A DNA stretch of 64,000 bases from Heterocephalus glaber (taxonomy: Eukaryota; Chordata; Mammalia; Rodentia; Bathyergidae). Positions 48,110 to 60,599 of this stretch are shown piece after piece. Both the position numbers and the translations under genes were made by a program. A model generated the notes under the pieces. It saw only the letters and a program-made list of their open reading frames with translations. It made no database searches and was not told where the DNA came from. Position 1 is the first letter of the stretch. The number at the start of each line of letters is the position of its first letter. The stretch lies in contig NW_004624732.1 of assembly GCF_000247695.1 (NCBI RefSeq), positions 39,499,964 through 39,563,963 of the forward strand. The letters are read 5' to 3'.

Positions 48110-48785
48110 ACAGAAGATCTACCCTGGGTGTGAGTGACACCATCCAGTAGGTTGTAACCTGAAGGAAGACAAATAAATAAAATAAAGAAGGAAGGGTTGC
48201 TTCTATTTCTTCAGAAGAGCTCCAGTCTTCACCATTTCCATGGGACATCCAGAGTCCAGAGTGCTCACCATTACACCATGGAACCCTACCCTCATGGGAC
48301 ATCCATCTGAAGGGTTTCAGCACAGATCCTTCAGCATTGCAATGCAGGCACTCAGCCTTCTACCTCAGACTCTTCAGCCTACCAGTTCAGACTCTTTAAG
48401 CTTCCAACTCAGATTCTTAGCCTTCCAATGCAAATCCTTTGGCTTGCAATGGGACTCTACAGTGAGCTCCAGGTTTTTCACCTTTAACTGGATTGTTCAT
48501 CTCTCTAGCACACAGTCATTTGCATTCTTCTGCAACTGACTCTGAATGCAGACACTGTGAACCTAACTTGTAAATTATATATTATAATATATTATATATT
48601 ATATGTATACAATTATATCTACTTAATATAAATTAATTGTATATCATATGTATTATTATATGGTATATATTCTGTTACTATACATATGAAATCTCTATAT
48701 AATCTGTATTACACATATACATTACATATAGATTATACATATAATCTATTACTCTAATGAGCCCTAACTAATACAATAATCTAAC
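48110..48785 (+). repeat. LTR-like ancient repeat ending in an AT-rich array
   Basis: 48200-48560 contains loosely repeated 'cttcagcctaccagttcaga'-type units ('cagactctt', 'cagattctt') before 'ctgactctgaatgcagacac'. After about 190 bp of TA-rich imperfect array it closes with 'gagccctaactaatacaata' (48759-48778). This is the layout of a known kind of mammalian LTR-like repeat in which a TATA array precedes 'AACCCTGACTAATACA'. Family not named. Confidence 0.45.
48574..48765. repeat. TA-rich imperfect palindromic array
   Basis: About 190 bp of 'tatattatatatta', 'atataatctgt' and 'acatatagattatacatata' units with extensive self-complementarity. Replication or cloning instability is plausible. 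Confidence 0.85.
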
Positions 48786-49189
48786 AATCTTCATGAAAAT
48801 TCTGTGGATAGTTAATGCATTATTCTTTAGGAATTTTCATTAATGTAATGTTTCTATGTTTTTCCTTATGTATTTTCTTTATTATTCAAAATGACTTTCT
48901 ACTATCAAAAGTAATCTGTTTAAAATTTTTTGATGTGTCAAAATTCTACCCATCACTTATAACGTAGTTGAGATAATACCTCATCCTGAAAATATTAAAT
49001 ATATTAAACTTTGCTTTTCAATCTCTCAGGAATTTATTTGTACTATTCTCATAGTTCATAACACCTATTTGTGTATTAGCTATTTATGTGCAGATAGATC
49101 ACTAGGTAGATATAAACATTTTTCCTAATATTTAATTTTTATTTACTTACAAGAAACCAAATCTGCTTACTCAGATTTAAAACTAAGTC
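48786..49189. other. Unassigned AT-rich DNA
   Basis: No gene or repeat recognised. Confidence 0.4.
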
Positions 49190-49375
49190 CCTACATTTAA
49201 GAAATGTAAAGATGGGAGGGGATTTTTAGATAGGAGGAGATGAAAGGGAGAGAAGAGAAGGGAAAGTAAAAAAAATCATGATACAACATTTACAAGTGGC
49301 AATTCTCCTTGTTGAATATATATGTTGTGTATCACAAACATAATAATAGAAAACATTTAAAAAATGAAACTCAAA
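49190..49375 (+). repeat. Plus-strand L1 3' UTR fragment
   Basis: The purine-rich 'gaagggaaagt' region, then 'atcatgatacaacatttaca' and 'tatcacaaacataataatag', parallel the 3' end of the plus-strand L1 at 42960-43130. Short terminal scrap. Confidence 0.55.
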
Positions 49376-50719
49376 AAACTCTAGAATCAAATCCTGTTCT
49401 AGATGTACCTGTCAAGATTGAATGATGAAAATTCACAAACCTTTTTCCATAACTTTGCCTTCTGCAGTTTTTAATCACCCTTCTATATTGGCATACATAC
49501 AATCACAAATTAAATTACCTTGCAAGTAAATAGATATAGGTAGTTTTTTTCTCCAAAACTCTCTTATAGTTCTTGATAAAGTGTCCCAAATTAGCAATAA
49601 GAGTTACAGTAGGGTAAAAGGTAAGGAAAATGAGACAAAAGGCTCACTGAGAGAGGAATAGGGCAAATAATTAATTTCAGAATAGTATCGGAAAATCTTA
49701 CCTATATTCCCTATTATGTATGACAGTTGATGCTCATAGATTCTAAGAATAGTGTCTATGACTATCAAACTGGGAAATTTTGGATCAAGCAAATACACAA
49801 AATCTTATTTTCAAGTCTGCTTTGAGAATCTCCAAGACAAATTGATATTTGCCTCATTTCTTTATGCATAAAGTTCATTTCTAACAGATAACTCAAGGGG
49901 ACTGGTATTCTCAAGCATATTTTGTGTAAAGCTTGCCTAGACATTAAATTTTGTCCCAGTCCTTAAAATTAAATGAATATTAGGATAAATACGAGCAAGA
50001 TGATGAAGGTATGAAATCATATTTCCCTATGTTAAAGGAAAGTTCAGCTTTCCCAGAATGAAGGAAAAAATTGAGTTCAGAAGTAATAATGGAAAAATTT
50101 TCTCAAAATAGAATCATCTATTGGAATTTGCATTAGTCAAGCTTTCCCTATAGAATATTATATCTACTTTTGGTTTTTATAACTTGAAAGAGATTTAGAG
50201 CAATAAGTGGATCAAGAAAAGCCACAAAAGTAATTAAAGACATACATCAAAAACTTTAAGAAAAAGTAAAAGGTACTGTATCACTCAATATAAATAAATT
50301 TAATTCTATAATATATATCAAATGTGATTTATTCTTTAGTCTCTATGAATAAATCTTATGTAAGAGCAAATATGCAGAGTAAATTCTGCACAAAGTTTGC
50401 TTTAGCACTCATCAATGACCCTTTTTTCAAGTTAATGCTTGCCATTCTTTTTCATTGGAATCCCGTTTCACTGATAAATTGTATAGTATAATTAAAAGCA
50501 CAAACATTGCCTTAGATTAATCTAGTTCCTATTCCAGCTCTAAAATATACTCACCATAAGAATTTGAATTAGCTATTGTTAGTTTCTGTGTGCTTTCATT
50601 TCTCTCTAAGGAGAGGAGATACACTAGCCCTTCATTTAGTAGATTAAATGAAAATATTACGTATATATTTATACACACAGACACATACACAAATTTACAC
50701 CTACATACGCTCATTCTTC
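49376..50719. other. Unassigned AT-rich DNA
   Basis: No gene or clear repeat recognised. Confidence 0.4.
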
Positions 50720-51064
50720 TTACATGTGGCAGTGTGGGTGCTGTTTCATTTTGGTTGGCTTTGGGATCTGCCCTGCACACTGGTGGAGGATGTCCTGCGT
50801 ATGTCTGGACAGGTCGTGGAGGCCTGGCCTTTGTGTCTGTGTCTGCTCCCCAACCCCTCTGCTCCAGAACTCTTCCTCTGCTCTGGTTCCAAGCTGCCAT
50901 GAACTAAACAGCTTTGTTCCACCACACCCTCTGCCATGATAGTTCTGCCTTGGGGCCAGCACATCACAGACTAAAACTGTGAGCAGATTAAACGTCTCTT
51001 CCTTCAGGTTGTCTTAGGGTTTGGTATTGTGTCTCGGGACAGGAAAGCTGACCGATATATTACC
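50720..51064 (+). mobile_element. MaLR-type solo LTR
   Basis: A 335-bp GC-richer block begins TGTGGCAG at 50725. Its end carries 'ctctgccatgatagttctgc', 'aaactgtgagcagattaaac' (an ATTAAA poly(A)-type signal), 'ctcttccttcaggttgtctt' and 'ggacaggaaagctgaccgat', the typical 3' end of ERVL-MaLR LTRs. Flanks ttaca (50720-50724) and ttacc (51060-51064) are a near-perfect 5-bp target duplication. The overlapping open frames on both strands here are composition artefacts. Confidence 0.7.
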
Positions 51065-51274
51065 TCTTGCCTGAGAGATGTTGAATGCTTGATGTAATTA
51101 TTTCCTCCAATAAATTAGATTGGAAACAAGTCATTTAAAATACCACATTCTCTATGGGTCTATAAAGACAGTGTTTTACAACTCTGCTGGAGACAAAAAT
51201 GGAGGCAATTAACATAAATTCCGATAAATGTTTATTTTTGAAAGAAACCAATAAATCCAAAGTAATAATAGCGA

Positions 51275-51485
51275 ATAATTATTGTGCCCTTACTATATGA
51301 CAATTATGTGCTTCACATACATTAACTCATTTAATCTTTGTAAAACCTCTATGAGGTGCTTACTCCTATTACATCAATTCACAGGTGGGAAAAGAGAAAC
51401 TCTAATAGGTACAAGAACATCATCACACAGCCAGAAAGGGTGAAGCTAGAACTGCAATCTAGAGAATCTTAATCCATTGATGTAG
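51275..51485 (+). repeat. MIR SINE
   Basis: 'cattaactcatttaatcttt', 'aaacctctatgaggtgctta', 'cacaggtgggaaaagagaaa' and 'catcacacagccagaaaggg' follow the MIR consensus almost end to end. Confidence 0.85.
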
Positions 51486-52630
51486 TGTCACTAGTGGCAA
51501 GGAAAGTATATATATGAATTCTTTCATATTAGGGTAAAGAGATCACACTTTAAATATACTTATTTCTACATTATATTGTACATTATGTGCATATTAGTGT
51601 GACGGAGGACATTGACAAAGATCTGACAAATCTTTTAAATTTTAGGATATAAACATAAGTGTCATTATTGGTATAGAGCCTAAACATATATATGTGCAAT
51701 CTGTTTTTAACCTATTAAAAGAAGTAAAATTGCTATTTTTTCACTAGCTATGTATTTAAGCTTGAGCAATTTGTTGTGTTGACTTCTGTGTTTTGAGTAT
51801 TAGCTTATTGATACCAGTATTTTTTGTGATGTTTTGTCATAGCATTTTGTAATCTTAAAGCATAAAACCAGAATTGACTTCTACTGGAGCAATAAACCAT
51901 GTAAAATAACCCAAATACTTTGTACTTGGTAATTTGAATGTAGTTCCACAATTAATTACATAACAAAAGAATAGTGTACTACTTTTTATAATTAATTATT
52001 TCTGATGTGGATTCAATCTACACAAAATATTAAAAATTATAAAGTGGCTTAAACTTGCATGAAAATAAAAAAGAAGCCAATCCTGCATGCATGCATAAAT
52101 ATGTTCACCCCAATATGTCAGTTTCAAAGATAATGACAAACATAAAATAACACATCACAGCAATACAACCTAATCATACTTGGTGTGATTCACAGCTACA
52201 ATTTCCCTGCTGATTGCATTACTTGGATGTGAATGACAAATGGCAAAAACTGATTCAGAGAATAAGAATCAGCCAAAGTTAGAAACATTTTTTTAACTCT
52301 ATAGATATCAACCTTTGTCCAGAAGCTGTAAAAATCATTTAGGCAGATAAGGTAGAACATATGATTGACTTGTCTGCTAAACAAGAAAGTGAATTGGAAT
52401 TGTGGTGCAATGTTTATCTGTGTTTATATGCTTTTTGCTCTGCTGGCATTTGATTTTCATATTTACATTTAAAAGTTACTTTGATGTAAATGTAAAAATC
52501 ATACTCATTTTTTTTCTTTTGCCTCCACATAAATGATAAATGATTTGCGTCTTCCATGAAATATGTTTTTCTTTTATTTTCTCTTAGTATAGTTGAAATA
52601 CACTTATTGTTTAATTTTTATGTTTGTGTT
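51486..52630. other. Unassigned AT-rich DNA
   Basis: No gene or repeat recognised. Confidence 0.4.
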
Positions 52631-52746
52631 TCCTTGAACTTTACTTATTTATTTATTTTTGGTACCAGGGATCAAACTCAGGACCTCGCATTTGCGAGGC
52701 AGGCGGCAGAACCACTGAGCTAAATCCCCAGCCCTCCTTAAACTTT
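52631..52746 (-). mobile_element. ID-type SINE with 12-bp TSD
   Basis: The best preserved copy of the local ID family: sense strand 'ggggatttagctcagtggtt', 'ctgcctcgcaaatgcgaggt' and 'tgagtttgatccctggtacc', with an (aaat)n tail seen as 'atttatttattttt'. Flanks tccttgaacttt (52631-52642) and tccttaaacttt (52735-52746) differ at one base, showing a recent enough TSD. Confidence 0.9.
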
Positions 52747-55184
52747 TAATGTTAGTTAAGCTAAACAACAACAAATAAAAGAATAAATTACCTTAAAAAA
52801 AAGACTGTATTACACCATAGTGAGTGATTATGACTCAAGGAAGATAGTCTTACAACTTTTGAGTGTTTGAAAACACATCTTTCGTGTCTATTTTTATTTG
52901 ATTAGTTGAATTGGATCAATGATAATTTCATCGTCTCAAAATATTAACAAAATATTATACATTTAATGGTGTACATTTACCCTCATGGAGACCACATCGT
53001 ATAACATGAATATTGTATTTTGATAGTGGAGATGATAATGAAATAAGTTTAACCAAAAATGAAAATACTCCTTAACTTACACTGAAGAAAAATTCACTTG
53101 CACTTATCACTCAGCAAGTACTTATTAAGTTATTAATTCTATATCTAGTACCATACTAGAGAAAAAGGAAGGTAAACAATACCATTAGATAGTATGCTGT
53201 GTGTCTGTCATTATGTCAACTAGATTGAGTATCATGTTACATTTAGTTGTCAGAAGGCTCAAGTAAGCTGGGTATAGTTATGTCTACTTTAAGTTATGTC
53301 TACTTTTAAGTGAGGTTGCTTAGGAAATCTTGTAACCAGTATTTGACTCTAGTACTATATGATTCTAAAGTTTTATACCCTTATTTTATAGCAGGCTTTC
53401 TGCCTTCAACGCGGTGGTGAGGAAACTAAAAGAAGTGAAATAATAAAGCAGAGCCAGGGTATTTGGAAAGGGATAGGTAAATTACTACTGTGGAAAATGG
53501 GAAGGTGACAGATATATTCATGTAGTATGTACTACATTTTGTGTTATAGGTGAAAAATATCTATAAAATTTTATGACTGGAGATGTAAGAGTGGAATAAT
53601 GTTGAATATTCATACAACTTTATTATACACAGATATTGGATTATGTTTGGTAGATTACAGTGATTCACGGCAATTAAAGGTAGATATAGACTACACAATG
53701 TCTTGTTTCCTTTCCACTACCACATAGAAAAATGGTGTGGAGGAGCAAGTCTCACAATGAATTCTGTACACTCAGGCATTGACCAATAAGGATGTAGGAA
53801 TTTGTTCATGAAACTGACCCTTTCAGCTCAGTGAAGTGTTAACTCTCTGCATTTCGGGGCATTCTACTAACAGCTTGCCTGAAAAGTTCATTCATGGAAA
53901 TAATCTGCTACTTTATTTTAGATGAAAATATCTTTCTACAAGATAGACTGGGGATTTGTCCATATTCCAAATGAGATCAATTGAATAATATGTCTTGTAT
54001 GTATTTGATTGAAGAATTTACCTCCAGACATTTGCATTGAAACATACTAAAAATAGAAGCCAAAACATATATGAAGAAAAATGAAGCATTATATTAGTTA
54101 ACAGGAAATTGTCCTGATAAGAACAACACAAGGAAATTGAAAACATTCTTTCCAAATCAACCATGCTACATAAATTTAGACATGTATGTGTTCAAAACTG
54201 TCACCCACCTTACTAAGGCTTTGTATTTTGCTTTATGTTTGTTTCAGTAGGGCTTGATGTTTTGAGTGTGCATCCCAAAACATGGCCTGAAATAGGAAAA
54301 GGGATCATTATATTCAACAGAGGATATTAGAAACCAAAAGAAGGTTAGAAGTTATTATATAAGCCCATGAATTAGCATGAGTTATAGTGGCAGCCTGAGA
54401 TATTCATTGCAAAACAGGCAACAAATTTTGGGCAGAATGTCGCTAATGATTTCCAAATAACCAATAACTGGTTGATAGAACGTGTCTGTGATGAGAGAAA
54501 CCAATTTTTAAGTACACTGTTTTAAGAAGGCAATGGCAGGTAGCTTTGAGGTATTAACAATAGGTTCCTTTGTTATCTTGAAATAAACATCTATCTATTG
54601 TGAAATGTAAAATACAAATTTTCAGAGTTGAAGCCACTAAAAATGTAAAATTTGAATTTGACATATGGAGGTTGATCATAACAGAAATGTCATCCAGAGG
54701 AGCGAATTGTTCAGTTGAACACACCAACCTGCCAGAACAAATCGCTTCACTGATCAATTTGGGAACATCTTCAAATGAAAAAAATGCCCCTACATTTATT
54801 ATACTACATACAAAGTCACTGAGTTTGACAGAATAAAAGTTGCCTTAAAATTTAAATGATAATTATAAAGCCTCTAGGGAAGTCATAGTAGTGATCAGGG
54901 TGGCAGTGGTGCTGTTGTGCATGTGTGTGTGTGTTCCTGTCTAAATGCATATTTCAATTATTTTATCAACTGCAGAAAACTAACATTTAGTAATGTACTG
55001 CTATTGATGATCTTGAATTTCACCAGAACCTGGAATTCTGAGAACCAAATCAAACTGATAAAGACAGGTTCTATGAAACACCTGATACTCCAGAAGATCT
55101 AGAGGTAGGAAGGAGATTTGTGTGTTTATAAGCTAACAACCAACCACTCTACAAAGAAAAATCATTATTTATACAGTGTCTGGC
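52747..55184. other. Unassigned DNA; weak MIR/L2-like bits
   Basis: About 53095-53180 and 53240-53370 weakly resemble MIR or L2 ends ('cagcaagtacttattaagtt'). The frames at 54554-54836 on both strands have no recognisable domain. No exon is supported. Confidence 0.35.
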
Positions 55185-55270
55185 TTCTTTCTTTTACTGT
55201 CCTGGGGACTGAACCCAGAGCCTCCTGCTCATTAGGCAAGTGCTGTAGCCCTGAGCTACATCCTCAACTC
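55185..55270 (-). mobile_element. Diverged ID-type SINE
   Basis: In sense orientation: 'gaggatgtagctcagggcta', 'gcacttgcctaatgagcagg', 'ctgggttcagtccccaggac'. This matches the general ID core (GATGTAGCTCAGTGGTAGAGC) rather than the local gatttagctc variant, so it is an older subfamily. Confidence 0.8.
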
Positions 55271-56429
55271 TTTTTATAGTCTTTCAACTTGGTTTGCATC
55301 TTCAGCCCACTTGCTAAGGTCGGTCATAGAAATGCATCTTTAAAGATTACTGGCATGTTTGAAGAAATTAGGTTTTATAACAAATAGGGACAGCCATGTT
55401 AAAATGGAGTGCACTGAGGGAGAGAATTTCCAGAGGTCTCCCAAGTTTTTAAGTAATTTTCTCCAGTGAAGGTTTTAATAATTGAGTGAATTGCCTGCAG
55501 AGTGTGTGTTAGAACCCTAGGCTCACATTGTTTAGTGTTGACTTCCCAGGAGTCACAGATGTGATTATGTTGCCTCACAACTAAGGTTCCTCTCTGCATG
55601 TATAATTCTGTAAATGAGAAAGACTTTGAAAACAGCCTTGCAGTTTCTTTCAGTGTTTATTTGTAATGCATTTCTCAGGAGGTAAGTCCTAAGGCCACTC
55701 TCTAGAAGATACTGCCTTATAAGAAGTCATTTAAAAATTCTCTGTCCTAATGATTTTTCTTTTTATTCTTTTAAAAAGAGTTTCTATTTTGGTCCAAACT
55801 TCAGAGAAACTATATTTTGCTTGTCTTTGCTTTTGGAGGTAGCTACTTCCAAGTGATTGGTGTTTTTGATTATTGTACTACAGGCTCAATGCTTAGAATT
55901 ATTTCAAGTATGGATTTTATAGAAAGAGTAATTCCTTTAGTAATTGCAAACATTTCTTTGTGTTAAAAATGAAACAAAAATAAGTACTTCAAAAGGACAA
56001 TAATATATATATATGATTTAAGTTTCCAATTTTCATGTTTAAAATACAGACTGCACTAGCTAACAGGTAAGTATTAGAAGGAATGAAAACTGAAAACAAC
56101 TATACACTTTGCTATTGGATTTTTCCTTTAAATATTGGCATATTTTCTTTTCTCACTCATAAGATAGAGCCTTAGCCTTTGCTTACAACTTCTGCCTAAT
56201 GTGTTTTAAGTTGTAATTAATTACACTAATACTAAGGTTGTTACAATTACCATTAATACTATTCTGCTCCTTATACTGAAGCAGGAATTCTCTCAGGATT
56301 CTTTTATTCTCTGGTAAATTGTTCCTCTAACCATCTATTTCTAAGCTGCAGTAACACTATTTATTCTTTCCAATTTGAAAAACTCCAAATGGCCTTTGAT
56401 AAGGGTAATATTGCCACTTAAGAAGAAAG
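55271..56429. other. Unassigned DNA
   Basis: No gene or clear repeat is recognised. A frame at 55399-55599 (minus) lacks any domain. Confidence 0.4.
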
Positions 56430-56745
56430 GATGGTTGATGTTGAAATTTAATCTTCAATAAAGCACTACGAAGAGAAGAGACTTCTGGGATGTGACTCAG
56501 GTAAGAGGGCTCTGCCCTCATGGACAAGATTAGTGCCATGTAGAAATGGCTGAGGGTAACTAGGTTGGCCTCTTTTACCCTTCACCCCAATGAGATTACA
56601 ATTTTAGGCTCTTTTTTCGGATGTGTTTTCAAAGCTCCATCTTGGAATCAGACACTTGTCCCTCACCAGATGCCCAAGCTGCTTGCAAATTAAGCTTGTA
56701 TTCCCCAGCCTCTAGAACCATGAGAAATAAATTTTGTTTATGAAG
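56430..56745 (+). repeat. Ancient LTR-like repeat, copy 3
   Basis: 'gttgaaatttaatcttcaat', 'gagggctctgccctcatgga', 'caagattagtgccatgtaga', 'tgtccctcaccagatgccca', 'ccagcctctagaaccatgag' and 'aaataaattttgttta' follow a familiar mammalian repeat in sense orientation, including the terminal AATAAA-type signal. Same family as 21640-21890 and 30110-30420. Confidence 0.65.
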
Positions 56746-57051
56746 TTAACAAAAGAGTAGAGGATGAATATATAAAAGAATATGTGAAAGAAAAAATATT
56801 TGCCACTTACTAAATACTTGTTAGTCACTAAACTATAAATTGCGTATATTATGTCATGTAGCTTTATAATAATTGAAATAAATACATTTTCAATTCTGTT
56901 AATACTTATTTGCAAAGCTAGAGAAATTAATCAAATTCTTTAACATCACAATACTGCTTAGTACCAAAACTAGAATTTAAATATACACATGTGACATACA
57001 TACGTTTGCATCTATAATATTTATCTCTAATTCTAAAATTGTCATCAGTTT
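56746..57051. other. Unassigned AT-rich DNA
   Basis: No gene or repeat recognised. Confidence 0.4.
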
Positions 57052-57171
57052 GGTGAACTGTTTTATTATGGTTTTTATTTTTGGTACCAGCGATCGAACT
57101 CAGGTCCTTGCACTTGCACAGCAGGTGGCGAAACCACTGAGCTAAATCCCTGGCCCCAGGTGAACTGTTTT
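57052..57171 (-). mobile_element. ID-type SINE with 13-bp TSD
   Basis: The antisense SINE (57065-57158) reads 'ggtaccagcgatcgaactca' and 'ccactgagctaaatccctgg', with a T-rich tail at left. Flanks ggtgaactgtttt at 57052-57064 and 57159-57171 are identical. Its right TSD overlaps the left TSD of the adjoining L1. Confidence 0.9.
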
Positions 57172-57514
57172 TTTAAAATTAATTTTATTGTTACATTTTA
57201 GGTATACAATATAATGACATTCATCATTGGAAATTTGCACATTTACATAATCTCTCTTTGTTCTTATTTTTTCCCCATTTCCCTGCCCTTGAGTCAACCC
57301 CTCTAACCCTCCTTATTTACAAAGTCTTTGTTTCCATTTTTACTCTTTCTCATATTAATTCATTTCCCTTCTATCCTTTCCCCAACCCCTCCAAATTCCC
57401 CTTCCCCATTGGACCTCTTCTTCCTATTTCACATTATTAATTATACCTTTTGATCCTCATTTTCACTTTTAGTTTCTCACATCAGAGAAACTATTTAGTA
57501 TTTACACATGTGTG

Positions 57515-60500
57515 TCCCACTTGTTGATTATTTGTGCTAATTCACATGCTACTGAGGTTTTGTTCATGGAATCTTTTCCTATGCTGATGTCTTCAAGGTT
57601 AGGAAGACCTAACCTCTCTTTCAGTAGGTTTAGCATTTCTGTTTCAATATTAGGATCTTTAATCCATTTCAATTTTAGTTTAGTGCATGCTGAGAGATAC
57701 AGATTTACTTTTAATCTTTGACAAGTTGAAACCCAATTTTTTCAAGACCATTTATTAAAGAGGTTATTTTTCCTCCAGTGAGGATGTTGGGCACCTTTGT
57801 CAAAAATGAGGTGGGTGAGTGTGTCTGGAGTTGTTTCTACATTTTCTACTCTGTTCCACTGGTCCTCGGGTCTCTTTCTTTGGCACTACCATGCTCTTTT
57901 TATCACTGTAACTTTGTAGTATAGTTTCAAGTTGGGGATTGTGATACCCCCTACCTTGTCTTTTGCCTAGAACTGCTTTTGCTATTCTAGTTCTCTTCTC
58001 GTTCCAAATTGATTTTTTTGATTTTTTTCTCAAGGTCTGTGAAGTATGCTGTTGGAATTTCAATTAGGATTGCATTGAATCTATATAGCGGTTTTGAAAG
58101 TATGGTCATTTTCACTCTATTGGTTCTTCCTACCCAGGAACAAGGGATGTCTTTCCATTTTCTGATATCTTTGGTCTCTTTTCTGATATCTCTTTGATCT
58201 CTTTTTTCAGAGTGCTGTGGTTTTCAGAGTAGAGGTTTTTGTTTTCTTTCATTAGGTTGATACCTATGTATTTCATTTTTTTGGATGCTACTGGGAAATG
58301 AGTTATTTCTCCAGTTCCTCTTTCAGTGAGTCTGTTGTTCATGTACAGGAAAGCTGTTAATTTTTGTGTGTTGCTTTTGTATCCAGTTACTCTTCTGAAT
58401 TTGGTTACTAAGTCTAGAAGACTTTTGATGAAGTTCTTGGGGTCTTTTATATAGAATATCATGTCATGTGCAAATAATGACAATTTAACTTCTTCATCCA
58501 CTATCTTTATTTCTTTTATTTCTTTCTCTTGTCTAACCACTGTGGCGAATGTTTCCAAAACTATATTAAACAGGAGTGGTGATAGTGGACATCCTTGTCT
58601 TGTTTCTGATTTTAGTGTGAAGGATTTCAGTTTTTAACCACTTAGTATGATATTGGCTGTTGGTTATTTATAGATTGATGGGACTTATTCCAATTTTCTT
58701 TAGGCTTTTTATTGTGAATCCCTGTTGGATTTTGTCGAACACTTTTTCTGCATCTATTGAGATGAACATATGGATTTTGCCCTTGGCTCTGCTAATATAG
58801 TGTCTTACATTTATTGATTTGTGTGTGTTGAACCATCCCTGCATCCCTGTGATGAATCCCACTTGATCAGGGTGTATGATCTTCTTGATGATCTCCTGCA
58901 TTGTGTTTGCCAGTATCTTTTTGAGGATTTTTGCATCTAAGTTCATTAGTGAGATTGCCTATAGTTGTCTTTTTGGCTGGGTCTTTTTCTGCTTTTGGAA
59001 TCAAGGTGATGCTTGCTTACAGGAATGAATCTAAGAGTATTGGTTCCCTTTGAATTTCTTTGAAGTGTTTAAATAGTGGTTGTAATAGTTCTTCTCTAAA
59101 TGTCTTGTTGAATTCAGCAGTGAAACTATCAGGATCCAGGCTTTTCACTGTTGGTAAATTTTTAATTATGTTTTCAATTTCATTGATTGATATTGGGCTG
59201 TTTAGAATTTTTAGGTCTTCCTAGTTCAACTTTAGTAATTTATATGTATCTAGGAATCTGTCCATTTCTTGTCTTTTCCATGATATTGGCATATAGGTTC
59301 TCAAAGTAGATTTTGATGATCCTCTGGATTTCTGCTGGGCCCATTGAAATTTCACCCATTCTTTCCTAATTGGATGGATTTGGGCCTTAACTTTCCTTTT
59401 TTTAAATAAGGTTTGCTAAAGGTATATCAATTTTGTTTATTCTTTCAAAAAACAACTCTTTCCTTCATTGATTTTTTTGTATCATTGTCTTAGGCTCCAT
59501 TGAATTTATTTCTGCTCTGATTTTCATAATTTCCTCTCTTTTATGTGCTTTGGGTTTGTCCTGCTTTCATTTTCTAGAAGCTTGAGGTTCAGCATCAGGT
59601 TGTTATTTGAGCTCACTCTGTTTTCCTAATATGAGTATTCACTGCCATGAATTTCCCTCTCAAGACTGCTTTTTCATTGTTTCCCATAAATTCTGATATT
59701 TTGTACTGACATTGTCATTTAATTGTAGAAACTGTCTGATTTCTTCTTTAATTTCCTCTGTGATTCATTGGTTATTCAGAAGGGTGTTCAATTTCCATGT
59801 GTATATGATATTCTTGTGATTTCTTTTGCTATTGCTCTCCAATATTATTGCACTATAGTTTGATAATTTATAGGACATAACTTCAATTCCTTTGCACTTA
59901 CTTAAACATGTTCTATGAGCAAGTATATGGTCTATTTTGGAGAAAAACCCATGTGCAGCTGAAAAGAATGTGTATTCTAATTTTGTAGGGTGGAGCATGC
60001 TGTAAACATCTGTTAAGATTATTTGTTCAAGAATTTGATTGAGTTGTAGTATTTCATTGTTTATTTTTTGCCTAATTTATCTATTTGTGACAGTGGGGTA
60101 TTGAGATCCCTCACTACTATTGTATTATGGTTTATTTGATTTTTCATATGTGTTAGTTTTTGTTTTACACAGTTGGGTACATTAGTATTTGGTGCATATA
60201 TATTTATGATTGTCATCTCTTCCTCATGGATTTTTCCACTTACAAGGATATAGTATCCTTTTTTGTCTCTCTTAATTAGTGTTGGTTTTAAATTCATTTG
60301 ATCTCCAAAAAGGATAGCTACTTCTGTTTTTTTTCATGTTCCTGTCACATGGAGTATTATTTTCCACCTTTTAACTTTAAGTCTATGAGTTTCTTTTTGA
60401 ATTAAGTGTGTTTCTTGTATGCAGCATATTGTTGGATCTTGATTCTTTACCCATTTTGCAGGTCTGTTTCTTTTGATTGGTGAATTGAGTGCATTAACAT

Positions 60501-60580
60501 TGATGGTCAAAATTGACATGTATTGACTTATCCTTGTCATGACCTTTTCTTTTTGTTTGATTCTCCCCCTTTGCATTTAA
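57515..60580 (-). pseudogene. L1 ORF2 remnant, element D (C-terminus deleted)
   Basis: Endonuclease start region: SILTINVNALNSPI and TICCIQETHL within 60334-60576, and NIYAPNTNVP near 60230. Reverse transcriptase: [22 protein letters not shown] and [12 protein letters not shown] (58668-58946). The catalytic loop reads SLFAHDM near 58470, so the first catalytic Asp of FADD is replaced by His. Later segments KKMKYIGINL and SEKRP lie within 58130-58558. The C-terminal zinc-knuckle region is absent through the deletion. Stops and shifts break the rest. Confidence 0.85.
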
Positions 60581-60599
60581 TTTCCTATTGTGCCTGATA

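Noticed and set aside
50529..50967. Cluster of overlapping open frames on both strands
   Set aside because: They fall on a GC-richer MaLR-type LTR, where fewer stops occur by chance. No domains are recognisable.
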